The translations under genes were made by a program, and so were the position numbers. A DNA stretch of 64,000 nucleotides, from assembly GCF_003967535.1 (NCBI RefSeq), contig NZ_BIFR01000001.1:2169001-2233000 (forward strand), given 5' to 3'. The DNA comes from Tengunoibacter tsumagoiensis. Lineage in GTDB: Bacteria > Chloroflexota > Ktedonobacteria > Ktedonobacterales > Ktedonobacteraceae. The stretch's first letter is position 1. The number at the start of each line of letters is the position of its first letter. Positions 1 through 8,463 of the stretch are shown one piece after another. The notes beneath the pieces are model-generated. The model was not told where the DNA came from. It saw only the letters and a program-made list of their open reading frames with translations, and ran no database searches.

Positions 1-168
1 TTCACGAATTGATTTAATCTCCGTTCCCACAAGCGAGATGCCCGCTTCAATGGTGCGCTCAACCTCATAATCATGATAAGCCTGGCGATTCACACTGATG
101 ACTTTAATCGGCACCTGAGTGATGGGTTGCTCTTTTTTTGTCGTTGTTCTGGCTGTTTGTTTAGCCAT
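1..168 (-). CDS. smpB: SsrA-binding protein SmpB (N-terminal part)
   Basis: The minus strand from 168 translates to 56 residues and runs off the window start. After a Lys/Thr-rich tail it reads [19 protein letters not shown] and then [16 protein letters not shown], the conserved start of the SmpB OB fold (N-x-x-A-x-H-D-Y ... E-A-G-I-x-L-x-G-T-E-x-K-S-x-R). SmpB binds tmRNA and is needed for rescue of stalled ribosomes. The ATG at 168 has an AGGAG at 176-180. The C-terminal two thirds lie outside the window. No tmRNA gene is visible beside it. Confidence 0.93.
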   Translation of the reverse strand, partial: MAKQTARTTTKKEQPITQVPIKVISVNRQAYHDYEVERTIEAGISLVGTEIKSIRE

Positions 169-698
169 GAGAAAACTCCTTCGTTTGATGAAAGGACGTA
201 GATCTGCTGCGTAAAAGCCTCATATCCAGCAGGATAAGTGCCAACCAGGGGCAGCAGGAACACTGCAAAGCAGGTGTGGTGAGATGGTACAGGGCATGCT
301 AAAAAGTATACGCCTGACGGTTGGCTTTATCATACAACAACTGTCGTGATGCGTCGACTCTATAGCTTTCATCTGCAAAGCCCTGGTATCGTCTTTGACC
401 GGAGTCCAATCAAAGGTTGCATCAAGTGAAAAATACTCCTATGTATTATAGAGAGATTTTTGTGTTTTTATAGGTGAATTTTTGTGCGCGTTCGTTGTAT
501 TGAAAACGTTCACTGAAACTCCAGCGAACTATTCAGAAGCACTTACTGGCTCTACTTCCAGATCCTGGGAGAGAATGACCCCTTGAGGTAGAGGCTGTCG
601 TCCTAGACATGAAGATTGAGAAGAAAGAAGTTGAGAGTCTGACCTATGCTTTCTGGTTGTGTGCTGTCTACAGTATTTAAAGAAAGGTCTTCTGTGTT
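169..698. other. Intergenic region between divergent smpB and MMPL genes
   Basis: About 530 bases with no convincing ORF and no tRNA- or tmRNA-like fold that I can see. It must hold the promoters of both flanking genes. An AT-rich stretch near 440-490 contains the 9-mer ATTTTTGTG twice. An AAAGAAAGG at about 679-687 is the likely ribosome binding site of the plus-strand gene. Confidence 0.5.
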
Positions 699-3026
699 AT
701 GTTTTACCATCTTGGCAGATTTGCCACCCGCCATCGCTGGTTGATTGTGGGGTTGTGGATGGTGGCGGCGGTGATTGCCCTGCCTTTTGCTCCTCAGGCC
801 AGTCAGGTCCTACGTTCGGGCGGTTTTGTGAGTCCCGATGCTGAGTCGCAACAGGCAATTAATGTCTTATCCGAGAAATTGCATGTCAATACCAATATTG
901 TACAGATTATTTTTGAGAGCAAGAAATATACCGTTGAAGATCCACAATTTTTGCAGCAGACCCAGGCGGCACTCGCAGGTCTGCGTGGTTGGAAAGAGGT
1001 AGGGCAGATCACCTCGTTTACCGATAACCCACGCCAGATCTCAACAGATCTTCACGCAGCCTATGTAAATGTTGCTCTGACCTCAGATCCGAATTCGTCG
1101 TCCCTGGTGCTGCCCGAATTTCAACGTCGTCTGCATAAGATGCCCGATGTACAGAGCATGGTGGGCGGTGGTCCCGTCTTTTATGAAGATATCCAGGCAG
1201 TCAGCGAAAGTGATCTGCGCCGAGCAGAGTTCCTGGCCTTCCCCTTTGCAATTTTTGCGCTGCTCTTCGTCTTTCGTTCAGTGATTGCGGCCATTCTACC
1301 AGCAGTCGTAGGAGGGTGTGCGGTCGTCGTGGCGCTGGCCTTAGTTTTTGCCCTGGGGCACGTTACCGAGCTATCCATCTTCGTCCTGAATATTACAACC
1401 CTGTTTGGATTAGGATTAGGAGTGGATTACTCGCTCTTTATGGTCAGTCGTTTTCGTGAAGAGGTTGCACATGGGCGGAGTATTGATGAGGCCGTAGCCG
1501 TCACGGTAGCGACCGCTGGACGGGCTGTGGCTTTTTCAGGCTTAACCGTCTCAATAGGCCTCTTTGGTCTGACCTTTTTTCACATTAATATGCTCCACTC
1601 AGTGGGCATAGGGGGAATAATGGTCGTGCTGCTGGCTGTTATCGCAGCCTTGACACTGTTACCGGCATTGCTGGCAATGATCGGTCTGAAAGTCAATGCC
1701 CTTCCGGTCCGGTTCCCTCGTTTCAGTAAAAACAAGTCCGTGAATGGGCTTAGCGTTGTCAATGAGGATGAATTGCATCATGGTTTCTGGTACCGGCTCT
1801 CTCACGTAGTGATGCGTTACCCATTGCGCGTCTTCTTTCCCGTCTTACTGCTCTTAATTGGCTTCGGGCTCCCTTTTCTCTGGGTACGTTTCTCAGCCCC
1901 TGACGCCTCGATTCTGCCTGCGAATGTCCCCTCACGGCAGGCCTATACCGTCTTACAAGAGCGCTTTAACCAGCGTGAGACGACACCTATTATCATGGCA
2001 GTGCAGACAAAAGGAGATGCTCTTAGCGCAGAGAATATCAAATATCTCTATGACTATGTCCAGCGCATTAAGGCTCATCCCTATGTTGAGCGTGTCGATA
2101 GCATCGTCAGTGCAGATCCACGCTTTACCCTGGAGCAGTATCAGTCCTTGTATAGTCATCCACAATTTATCAGTGATCCCTATCTCAGCGCCTTCTTGAA
2201 GTCATCTGTGGCTGGCAATACACTGTTTGTGGAAGTAGTCAGTAAATATGGAATGGTTGACCCCCACTCACAGACCTTAGTCCAGGCCATTCGCAATACT
2301 GATCCAGGCCATGGCATCTCTGTTCTCGTTGATGGTGGCACAGCCGGAAATATCGATTATGTGAACTCTCTCTACACAGATTTTCCTCTGGCGCTCCTGA
2401 TCGTATCCCTGACAACGTATATTGTGCTCTTCCTCCTCTTCCGTTCTCTGGTCCTCCCCTTAAAGGCCATTATTATGAATACGCTCTCAATTCTGGCAAG
2501 CTATGGAGCGCTGGTCGTCATCTTCCAGCAAGGTTTCCTGCATCAATTGCTGGGCTTTACTCCACTAGGATTTGTTGAAGCCTCGAGCCCTATCCTGCTC
2601 TTTTGTTCCCTGTTTGGTCTCTCCATGGATTATGAAGTCTTTCTCTTGTCGCGTATTCAAGAAGCCTTCTGGCAGACAGGAGATAATACGCGATCAGTTG
2701 CGATTGGCCTTCAGCGTAGTGGTGGTATTATCACCAGCGCGGCTGTCATTGTGATTGTCGTCTGTGCCTGTTTTGCGACTGCGGATATGTTGATTGTAAA
2801 GGCATTGGGGTTAGGCATGGCCCTGGCTGTGATTATTGATGCAACCCTTGTGCGCGGCCTGCTGGTGCCTGCGACAATGCGTTTATTGGGGGATTGGAAC
2901 TGGTGGCTCCCCTTTTCAGGTATTCAGCGACATCCTCATGGACTTGCAGAATTTTCCGCAGCTCCAGAACGTTCGGAGGTTTCTACACAGGATGCATCAG
3001 ATGTGCAGATGGGAGGAAAACGATGA
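699..3026 (+). CDS. MMPL/RND-family membrane transporter
   Basis: A 775-residue polytopic membrane protein of the MMPL (RND superfamily) type, expected to export lipids, siderophores or drugs using the proton gradient. It has the duplicated layout of the family: an N-terminal membrane segment, a large extracytoplasmic loop, then a block of helices, repeated once. Both family signatures with the proton-relay Asp-Tyr pair are present: GLGVDYSLFMVSRFREE (D243-Y244) and GLSMDYEVFLLSRIQEA (D644-Y645). The length is typical for short, non-mycobacterial MMPL proteins. Its stop codon overlaps the next start (ATGA), so it is translationally coupled to a lipoprotein that may be its partner. The substrate cannot be read from sequence. 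Confidence 0.9.
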   Translation: MFYHLGRFATRHRWLIVGLWMVAAVIALPFAPQASQVLRSGGFVSPDAESQQAINVLSEKLHVNTNIVQIIFESKKYTVEDPQFLQQTQAALAGLRGWKEVGQITSFTDNPRQISTDLHAAYVNVALTSDPNSSSLVLPEFQRRLHKMPDVQSMVGGGPVFYEDIQAVSESDLRRAEFLAFPFAIFALLFVFRSVIAAILPAVVGGCAVVVALALVFALGHVTELSIFVLNITTLFGLGLGVDYSLFMVSRFREEVAHGRSIDEAVAVTVATAGRAVAFSGLTVSIGLFGLTFFHINMLHSVGIGGIMVVLLAVIAALTLLPALLAMIGLKVNALPVRFPRFSKNKSVNGLSVVNEDELHHGFWYRLSHVVMRYPLRVFFPVLLLLIGFGLPFLWVRFSAPDASILPANVPSRQAYTVLQERFNQRETTPIIMAVQTKGDALSAENIKYLYDYVQRIKAHPYVERVDSIVSADPRFTLEQYQSLYSHPQFISDPYLSAFLKSSVAGNTLFVEVVSKYGMVDPHSQTLVQAIRNTDPGHGISVLVDGGTAGNIDYVNSLYTDFPLALLIVSLTTYIVLFLLFRSLVLPLKAIIMNTLSILASYGALVVIFQQGFLHQLLGFTPLGFVEASSPILLFCSLFGLSMDYEVFLLSRIQEAFWQTGDNTRSVAIGLQRSGGIITSAAVIVIVVCACFATADMLIVKALGLGMALAVIIDATLVRGLLVPATMRLLGDWNWWLPFSGIQRHPHGLAEFSAAPERSEVSTQDASDVQMGGKR

Positions 3027-4138
3027 GAACTTTCCATCGCGCTCATGCCTGGCTGATAAGTCTGTGCCTGTTTCTCACTTTAGGGCTCTCATCGTGCAGT
3101 TTTCCTGGTATTGTATCAACCTCTGAGCAGCTCCCTGAGGTCAAAGCAACAACCACCCCGGCACAGCTTCCACCAATCCATTTTCCGCAGGATGAAGGAG
3201 GGCATGGAAACCTGACCGAATGGTGGTACTATACTGGACATCTGGATGCCGTAGATGCGACAGGGAAGACAGCTCATTATGGTTTTGAGTTCGTCATCTT
3301 TCAAGCATTGCGTGGCGATCTTCCACCCTACTACGCCTCCCACTTTGCGATCAGTGATCTGAATCGAAATGAGTTCCACTATGATCAGCGCCGTATAGCC
3401 GCACTCTCAAAGGCGCTGCCTGATGGAAGATCCGTCAATGGGATCGACGAACAGGTGGGCGATTGGCAGATCCATGGGTTGAATGGTCAAGATCAGCTTA
3501 AAGCCACCATGCAGGATTATGCCATCAACCTGACGCTTACGGGTCAGAAACCGGTCGTGCAACATAATGGAAATGGTCTGATAACCTATGGCACTGGCGG
3601 CTTCTCCTATTATTATTCCCGCTCGCGGATGGCCATTGCCGGAACCCTGCAAGATCATCAGCAGACATTACAGATTACAGGTGGAATAGCCTGGATGGAT
3701 CATCAGTGGGGAGATTTTCTGGCGACCGGAATTGGTGGTTGGGATTGGTATAGCCTCCAGTTGACGAATAATGTTGAGCTCATGTTATACTTTATTCACG
3801 ATGCCACTGGAAAAGTCATTTCAACCTATGCTGAATATATTGATCCAGCCTCTCAAGGCATTGTGCTACCAGAAGAAGCTCTTCATTCAACAGCTCTCGA
3901 TCATTGGACGAGCCCCAAAACTGGTATTACCTATCCATCGGGATGGCGATTAGAGCTCAATGATAGCCACGTCAAAGGGAGCCTCCTGATCCAACCATTA
4001 CTCAAAGATCAGGAGCTCGTTGCTCTGGCATCCACCGGAAACGTCTATTGGGAGGGAGCCGTTGATATCCAGGGCCAGTTGAACGCCCAGGCCGTCTCAG
4101 GCCAGGGCTATATTGAATTAACGGGATACAGCAAGTGA
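3023..4138 (+). CDS. Lipoprotein with CrtC/AttH-like lipocalin-type domain
   Basis: A 371-residue secreted lipoprotein. The open frame extends further upstream, but the ATG at 3023 overlaps the MMPL stop, has GGGAGGA just before it and opens a proper signal peptide ending in a lipobox (LSSC), so I choose it. The mature part begins with the hallmark of the CrtC N-terminal/AttH family (GNLTEWWYYTGHL, then HYGFEFVIFQA) and ends GYIELTGYSK. The family includes carotenoid 1,2-hydratases and many uncharacterised secreted proteins; no carotenoid genes are nearby, so the enzymatic role is unproven. Coupling to the MMPL gene suggests a lipid-handling partner. The stop codon lies at the boundary of the IscB transposon. 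Confidence 0.8.
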   Translation: MRTFHRAHAWLISLCLFLTLGLSSCSFPGIVSTSEQLPEVKATTTPAQLPPIHFPQDEGGHGNLTEWWYYTGHLDAVDATGKTAHYGFEFVIFQALRGDLPPYYASHFAISDLNRNEFHYDQRRIAALSKALPDGRSVNGIDEQVGDWQIHGLNGQDQLKATMQDYAINLTLTGQKPVVQHNGNGLITYGTGGFSYYYSRSRMAIAGTLQDHQQTLQITGGIAWMDHQWGDFLATGIGGWDWYSLQLTNNVELMLYFIHDATGKVISTYAEYIDPASQGIVLPEEALHSTALDHWTSPKTGITYPSGWRLELNDSHVKGSLLIQPLLKDQELVALASTGNVYWEGAVDIQGQLNAQAVSGQGYIELTGYSK

Positions 4139-4142
4139 ACTA

Positions 4143-4165
4143 CCACGAGGCTGAAGACCTCGTGG
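4143..4165. repeat. Left-end transposon hairpin
   Basis: A perfect 8-bp stem (CCACGAGG/CCTCGTGG) with loop CTGAAGA. In IS200/IS605 elements such subterminal hairpins are bound by the Y1 transposase; the matching loop at the right end supports this. Confidence 0.85.
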
Positions 4166-4169
4166 CTTC

Positions 4170-4423
4170 TTTGGAAGCCTGAGTTCACCAGACTGGTTTC
4201 AGAAATGGGAACAGCGTTCGAGAGGCCAGGACACCTGCGGTTGACGCATCAGACCGCTGCTCTGTCGCCTGGGTTTAAGTAGGACTGAGGAAAGGTCCGG
4301 TGATCCAGGCTCAACAAGCCTTTTGAACTTTGTCGAGATGACGTCGGATTCTTTTCGTGGTCACAGCGAAGAGATACGCACCACCCGGCGCTTGCCGGAG
4401 CATTTTTCCGAAAGGAATTCTTT
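4170..4423 (+). ncRNA. omega RNA (HEARO) region of the IscB element
   Basis: The 250 bases directly upstream of iscB have no ORF. They share long blocks with 12285-12480, for example GACGCATCAGACCG, GGACTGAGGAAAG, CAACAAGCCTTTT and TGTCGAGATGA. Conservation of non-coding sequence next to iscB marks the omega RNA scaffold. It ends with a GC hairpin (CCGGC-GCTT-GCCGG, about 4386-4399) just before the iscB ribosome binding site (AAAGGAA). In this family the guide lies 5' of the scaffold and comes from the sequence flanking the left end. RNA ends are not determined. Confidence 0.8.
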
Positions 4424-5689
4424 ATGAACGTTGTCTATGTGCTTTCACCAGATAGGGAACCGCTCATGCCCTGTAGCTGTGCGATTGCTCGTTTACTACT
4501 CAAGGATGGAAAAGCAAAGGTGGTGCGTCGGACTCCTTTTACCATCAAACTCTACGCACAACCAGAGGATGCCCACATGCAACCGTTAACGCTTGGCGTC
4601 GATACCGGTAGTGCGACGATAGGCTCAGCCGTTTCTGATGAGTGTGGAAATGTTCTGTATCTCTCAGAAGTAGAAATCCGCAATGATATTGCCAAAACGA
4701 TGAAGGAACGAGCGACCTCTCGTCGAAATCGTCGCAATCGAAAAACGAGATATCGTCTTGCTCGCTGGTTGAACCGAAAGAACTCGATCAAAACGGGGCG
4801 TTTCTCGCCGACCATGAGAAGCAAGATCGAGGCACATCTGCGAGAAATACGCTTTGTGAAGTCATTGCTACCTATTACCTCCGTTGTGGTGGAAACAGGG
4901 ACTTTCGATCCACATGCCCTCAAAAATCCTGACGTGCTTCAAAACAAAAAACTGTACCAAAAAGGGATTAACTACGGGTATGCGAATACAAAAGCCTATG
5001 TACTCACGCGAGATGGCTACGCCTGCCAGCACTGTCAAGGCAAATCAAAGGACAACCGATTGGAGGTGCATCATATCATTTTCCGGCGTGAACAGGGAAG
5101 CGATGAGGAAACCAATTTGTTAACCTTGTGCAAAACTTGCCATGATGGACTCCATGCCGGAACCATCACGCTCAGGCGCACCGGCAAGCGCAAAGGGAAT
5201 TTGCTTCATGCGACTCAGATGAATAGCATTCGCGTGCAATTGTTCAAGTGTATAGAGGCAGAAGAAACGTTTGGATTCGTCACGAAGGAACATCGTCTGC
5301 TCGCAGGACTGCCCAAAGAACATGTCTTTGATGCAACAATGATTGCGACACGAGGGATCACCCCCATCTTTCGCACGAGCATGGTGCTTTCCAAGCGTTG
5401 TGTGGCTGATGGTGATTATCAGCAAACGAAGGGAGTTCGCAGTGAGCAGCGAATCAATACCGGCAAGATCAGAGGATTTCGGAAGTTCGACAAAGTGCAT
5501 TACGAAGGTCAGGACTACTTTATTAAGGGAAGAATGTCCACCGGTTATGCCATCTTGATGGATGTTTCTGGCAACAAAGTAGATTTAAAACCCATTCCGA
5601 AGTTTGACAAGATGAAGAGAGTGAGTGCTCGTTCCTCATGGATTATGACACACAAAACCATGGCAAGTTTCTCATCCTCTACCACCTGA
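4424..5689 (+). CDS. iscB: IscB RNA-guided nuclease (RuvC + HNH)
   Basis: A 421-residue IscB, the transposon-encoded relative and ancestor of Cas9, which cuts DNA using the omega RNA encoded upstream. Domains in order: PLMP domain (1-45, with VLSPDREPLMP); RuvC-I (LGVDTGS, D60); arginine-rich bridge helix (about 96-120); RuvC-II (VVVETGTFD, E157); HNH (195-245: zinc-type Cys201, 204, 236, 239 and catalytic H216/H217 in LEVHHIIF); RuvC-III (HVFDATMIA, H300/D303); C-terminal DNA-interacting tail. All catalytic residues are present, so it should be active. The ATG at 4424 follows AAAGGAA. The last 52 bases overlap tnpA in another frame. Confidence 0.95.
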   Translation: MNVVYVLSPDREPLMPCSCAIARLLLKDGKAKVVRRTPFTIKLYAQPEDAHMQPLTLGVDTGSATIGSAVSDECGNVLYLSEVEIRNDIAKTMKERATSRRNRRNRKTRYRLARWLNRKNSIKTGRFSPTMRSKIEAHLREIRFVKSLLPITSVVVETGTFDPHALKNPDVLQNKKLYQKGINYGYANTKAYVLTRDGYACQHCQGKSKDNRLEVHHIIFRREQGSDEETNLLTLCKTCHDGLHAGTITLRRTGKRKGNLLHATQMNSIRVQLFKCIEAEETFGFVTKEHRLLAGLPKEHVFDATMIATRGITPIFRTSMVLSKRCVADGDYQQTKGVRSEQRINTGKIRGFRKFDKVHYEGQDYFIKGRMSTGYAILMDVSGNKVDLKPIPKFDKMKRVSARSSWIMTHKTMASFSSSTT

Positions 5690-6033
5690 TTTTCGTTTGC
5701 AAATACAGGAAAAAGCTTTTGACACTCTATGGGGATGAGGCAAAAGGGATATTCGAGAGCATTGCTACACACTCAGATTTTTCTTTTGAGACGATGGAGG
5801 TTGATCAGGACCATATTCACTCTCTGGTGAAAAGCGGGCCAAGAATATCTCCACTGGCGATTGTGCGCAGGTTAAAACAAGAATCGACGGTTCAGCTTTG
5901 GCTCAGGCATGAACGTGAATTGAGCAGACATTTTTGGAAAGAACGAACATTTTGGAGTGATGGATATTTTTGCTGCGCTATTGGGAATGCTAGTGAGGAG
6001 GCAATTCGCCACTACATTGAGAGTCAAGGGTGA
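5638..6033 (+). CDS. tnpA: IS200/IS605 Y1 transposase TnpA
   Basis: A 131-residue HUH single-strand transposase. The HUH motif is intact (DHIHSLV) and the catalytic tyrosine sits in the usual C-terminal helix (RHYIESQG), with the family-conserved Gln three residues later. Length is normal. It starts inside the 3' end of iscB, a compact layout that suggests co-transcription and translational coupling. Many iscB loci have lost tnpA, so an intact pair means this element could still be autonomous and could mobilise related deleted copies in trans. Confidence 0.92.
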   Translation: MDYDTQNHGKFLILYHLIFVCKYRKKLLTLYGDEAKGIFESIATHSDFSFETMEVDQDHIHSLVKSGPRISPLAIVRRLKQESTVQLWLRHERELSRHFWKERTFWSDGYFCCAIGNASEEAIRHYIESQG

Positions 6034-6048
6034 GAAGCGGCAATTCAT

Positions 6049-6071
6049 CCACGAAGCTGAAGACTTCGCGG
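6049..6071. repeat. Right-end transposon hairpin
   Basis: An 8-bp stem with one mismatch (CCACGAAG/CTTCGCGG) and the same CTGAAGA loop as the left end, 16 bases after the tnpA stop. Confidence 0.8.
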
Positions 6072-6100
6072 TTTTCTCGCCGCACTTGTATAAACTGTAG

Positions 6101-6144
6101 AGCAACTGACCATGACCAGCACAAGCAGACGCTGGTCAGTTGCT
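6101..6144 (-). terminator. Hairpin downstream of the PhoD-like gene
   Basis: A perfect 12-bp stem (AGCAACTGACCA/TGGTCAGTTGCT) with a 20-base loop, 14 bases past the stop of the minus-strand phosphatase gene. The U-tract is weak. The IscB element ends only about 8 bases away. Confidence 0.6.
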
Positions 6145-6157
6145 TCTGAGAGAGTGA

Positions 6158-7906
6158 TCAGAGCTCTCTATGGTCGCTACGATCTTCTGATCGCATGGTG
6201 GAAGGTGATGCTTGCTGTGCGGGCAACTGTGTGCGAGCAATGATCTCTAATTTTTCTTCAACAATACCCAGATACTCATGAGAGAATGTATACCCTTTGT
6301 GTGTATCTGGCTGAATCGTCAGAAGAGCCAGCGTATTCTGGAAGAGCAGATTGGCATAGATCTGAGCCTCTTCTCGGACTGACTGCAAAGGAAGCGTATG
6401 CGTCCATAAGCCACCATAGATGGTTTGAGAGAGCCGTGATTGCAAGCGAATTTTCTGCTGACTATCGGCATCAAGCTGATTTTGCATGGGTGTTGAGACA
6501 AACTGCAAGATCCGTCTGTTCTGACGCCGTTTCAATGCCTGTTGAGCCTCGATCGCATATGAGAAATGCACATCGCCAGAGAGCAGAAGAATATCACCAT
6601 GATGTCTGGTTAGCAGCGAGACCATCTCCGCCCAACTCTCCGAATATAAAGGCCAGTGATCGAAGCTCATCCGTGATGAGACCTTTTGTTGAAAGAGAGC
6701 GAGCTGCTTGCCTAACCATTGGAATGGTTGGGGAGCCTGGAGCCAGAGCCGTTTGCCCATAAGGTATTCCGCCATACCAATGGCAGGTGGCATCAGAACA
6801 GGAACCGAAGAGACAAGAATGGCGGGACCGTCATCATGGGCAGCCAGCCAATGAGCAATCTCATCCTGTTGTTCAGGGCTCATAATACGGGTTGGATCGT
6901 AGATCGTCCGTGTCTGTTCCCCATCTGTTTCAGGAAAGAGCGCAGTGCGTTCGGTGCGAGCATTGGCCACAAAGAGAGGAGGCTGTGTGGGAATCTCATA
7001 GTGCCAGCGGAGAAGTTGTTTGCGATAGACATCTGCTTTGATGCAATCTCGTAAAGCTGGTAGAGCATCCTCCTGTCGGAGCGCAGCCTCTTGCATAATA
7101 GTGAAGAGTGGAGACTGTCGCGTTGTCTGTTGATCAAGATTGCCCCAGCCCTGATAGACCCAGTAAGCCACCTCGCCATCCACCAGTGTCTGTTCTAAAC
7201 CATTGTGCAGAGCATGATCACGCCAATTGGGCTCAGTATTCCAATTGTTTGTAATCTCATGATCATCGAACATCATATAGGTCGGGAGGCAGGCCAGAGC
7301 CTGGCGTGCTCCAGAATGATAGCTCCAGGCATACGTATAGAGAAGCGCAAAATCATGAAAAGTACTGGCTCCCTGCTGTAAATGGGGATACTCCAGTAGT
7401 ATCTGATCTGGAACCTGATCGGCGTAGATCTGATCGCCAATCAGCAGCAGGAGATGAGGCCAGATTGTGTCACGTTGCTCATAGTGGTCAATCAACCATT
7501 CTCCAAGAGCATTGAAGGTATCGGAAGCAGGAAGATTTGCCTTGCGGCAAGAGCCATAAGCGATACGTAGAGGATGGCGTTGATCGGGCAGAAGACTGTG
7601 ATCCAGAGTGCGGAAGCACTGTTGACATTCAGGTGTAAAAAGAAGAGCCGGTTCACTTTCGCTGGCCGCGCAACTCAACGTATAGCTGTACCAGGTAGAG
7701 GGATGGAGATTGGTAAGTTGAATAGCAACATAGAAGCGTTCTCCAACCTGAGTCGTTGGGGCGCGGAACAGGCACTCATCAGTAGATGCATCCGTCAATG
7801 AGAGTGCACTACAAGTAACCAGACAATATTCTGTTAGTTCAGCCCAGATCACTACACTGGATTCGCTGACTGCCCGTACCAGTGGACCAACACGAAGTGA
7901 TAGCAT
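6158..7906 (-). CDS. PhoD-like phosphatase / metallophosphoesterase
   Basis: A 582-residue protein of the PhoD/alkaline phosphatase D superfamily. An N-terminal fibronectin-like domain (LRVGPLVRAVSESSVVIWAEL) precedes the metal-binding core: YGSCRKAN, LLIGDQIYADQVPDQ, YMMFDDHEITNNW and LLSGDVHFSYA, which carry the Asp/His/Asn ligands. The frame stays open for 44 codons further upstream, but I place the start at 7906 because AAGGATC precedes that ATG and the family homology begins there. There is no signal peptide, so it is probably cytoplasmic, unlike classical Tat-exported PhoD. The substrate is unknown; the gene seems to stand alone. Confidence 0.85.
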   Translation of the reverse strand: MLSLRVGPLVRAVSESSVVIWAELTEYCLVTCSALSLTDASTDECLFRAPTTQVGERFYVAIQLTNLHPSTWYSYTLSCAASESEPALLFTPECQQCFRTLDHSLLPDQRHPLRIAYGSCRKANLPASDTFNALGEWLIDHYEQRDTIWPHLLLLIGDQIYADQVPDQILLEYPHLQQGASTFHDFALLYTYAWSYHSGARQALACLPTYMMFDDHEITNNWNTEPNWRDHALHNGLEQTLVDGEVAYWVYQGWGNLDQQTTRQSPLFTIMQEAALRQEDALPALRDCIKADVYRKQLLRWHYEIPTQPPLFVANARTERTALFPETDGEQTRTIYDPTRIMSPEQQDEIAHWLAAHDDGPAILVSSVPVLMPPAIGMAEYLMGKRLWLQAPQPFQWLGKQLALFQQKVSSRMSFDHWPLYSESWAEMVSLLTRHHGDILLLSGDVHFSYAIEAQQALKRRQNRRILQFVSTPMQNQLDADSQQKIRLQSRLSQTIYGGLWTHTLPLQSVREEAQIYANLLFQNTLALLTIQPDTHKGYTFSHEYLGIVEEKLEIIARTQLPAQQASPSTMRSEDRSDHREL

Positions 7907-8463
7907 ATGGCAGATCCTTTTTATAAGATGAAATTTGTCTGATGAAATTGTATAAGAAAAAAGAACGACCTTCATGTACCGTATGAAAAGTGTACTGTTT
8001 TTGAGTGTATCCTGCAAGTTTTGCGCATCACCCGGCATGGCAGCCCTTTTTTGCCCGAGCCAGCGAGCAGGACAAGAAAGTACTCAGCCATTGGCGTTAT
8101 GATGCGTTAATATGGTATAATTTATTGCAATATTAAGTGAATATTTTGCATGTATCAGGTACATCTTGTTCAACATGTAAAAAGCATGTTCTGCATAAAG
8201 CACAATCTACTAGCAGAGTAGGGATGATGGTCAGGGAGAAGTTGAAGCATACCACCTGTTGCCTTCTTTCCACTCTACTTATCATACAGTGCTTTTTGGA
8301 GAAGCGAGAGCATGTTCCTGTCAACGTGTTCAGTGGGGGGAATGGCAACGCGCTTTTTGGCCAGGGCTGGATGAGGGTGCGACTGCCTGACCTGGAGCAC
8401 ACCAGAAAGGAGAACGACGTATCCTCTCCCACCTGAAGGAGGGAGTACCCGCGTCGCCGCATT
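7907..8463. other. Intergenic region between PhoD-like and histidine kinase genes
   Basis: About 560 bases. It holds a strong plus-strand promoter core at 8113-8121, implying a leader of roughly 330 bases before the kinase start. The leader has a short weak stem (CTACT-AGC-AGAGTAG, about 8207-8221) and an AAGGAGGG at 8436-8443 that is too far from the start to be ideal. ORFs of about 100 codons occur on both strands here but look accidental. No known riboswitch class was recognised. Confidence 0.45.
8113..8121 (+). promoter_or_regulatory. Extended -10 promoter (TGGTATAAT)
   Basis: TGGTATAAT is a perfect extended -10. A possible weak -35 (TTGGCG) lies about 19 bases upstream. The preceding TTAATA plus this core recurs at 55295-55310 upstream of another gene. 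Confidence 0.6.

Larger units (their letters stand above)
4135..6092. mobile_element. IS200/IS605-type IscB transposon (complete)
   Basis: About 1.96 kb holding, in order: left-end hairpin, omega RNA region, iscB and a 3'-overlapping Y1 transposase, then a right-end hairpin. Both terminal hairpins carry the same loop CTGAAGA. Boundaries were set by comparison with the shorter related element at 12159-12551: similarity starts at GTGAACTACCAC and ends after TTTTCTCGCC followed by TATA. There are no terminal inverted repeats and no target duplication, as expected for single-strand HUH transposition. Exact cleavage points are uncertain by a few bases. Confidence 0.85.

Noticed and set aside
2894..3022. 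Upstream extension of the CrtC-like lipoprotein frame
   Set aside because: It overlaps the MMPL gene, has no signal peptide and no ribosome binding site; the ATG at 3023 gives a proper lipoprotein signal.
8137..8436. 99-codon plus-strand frame in the leader of the histidine kinase (and a 131-codon frame on the other strand)
   Set aside because: No ribosome binding site, non-ATG start, no recognisable fold; both strands open by chance.
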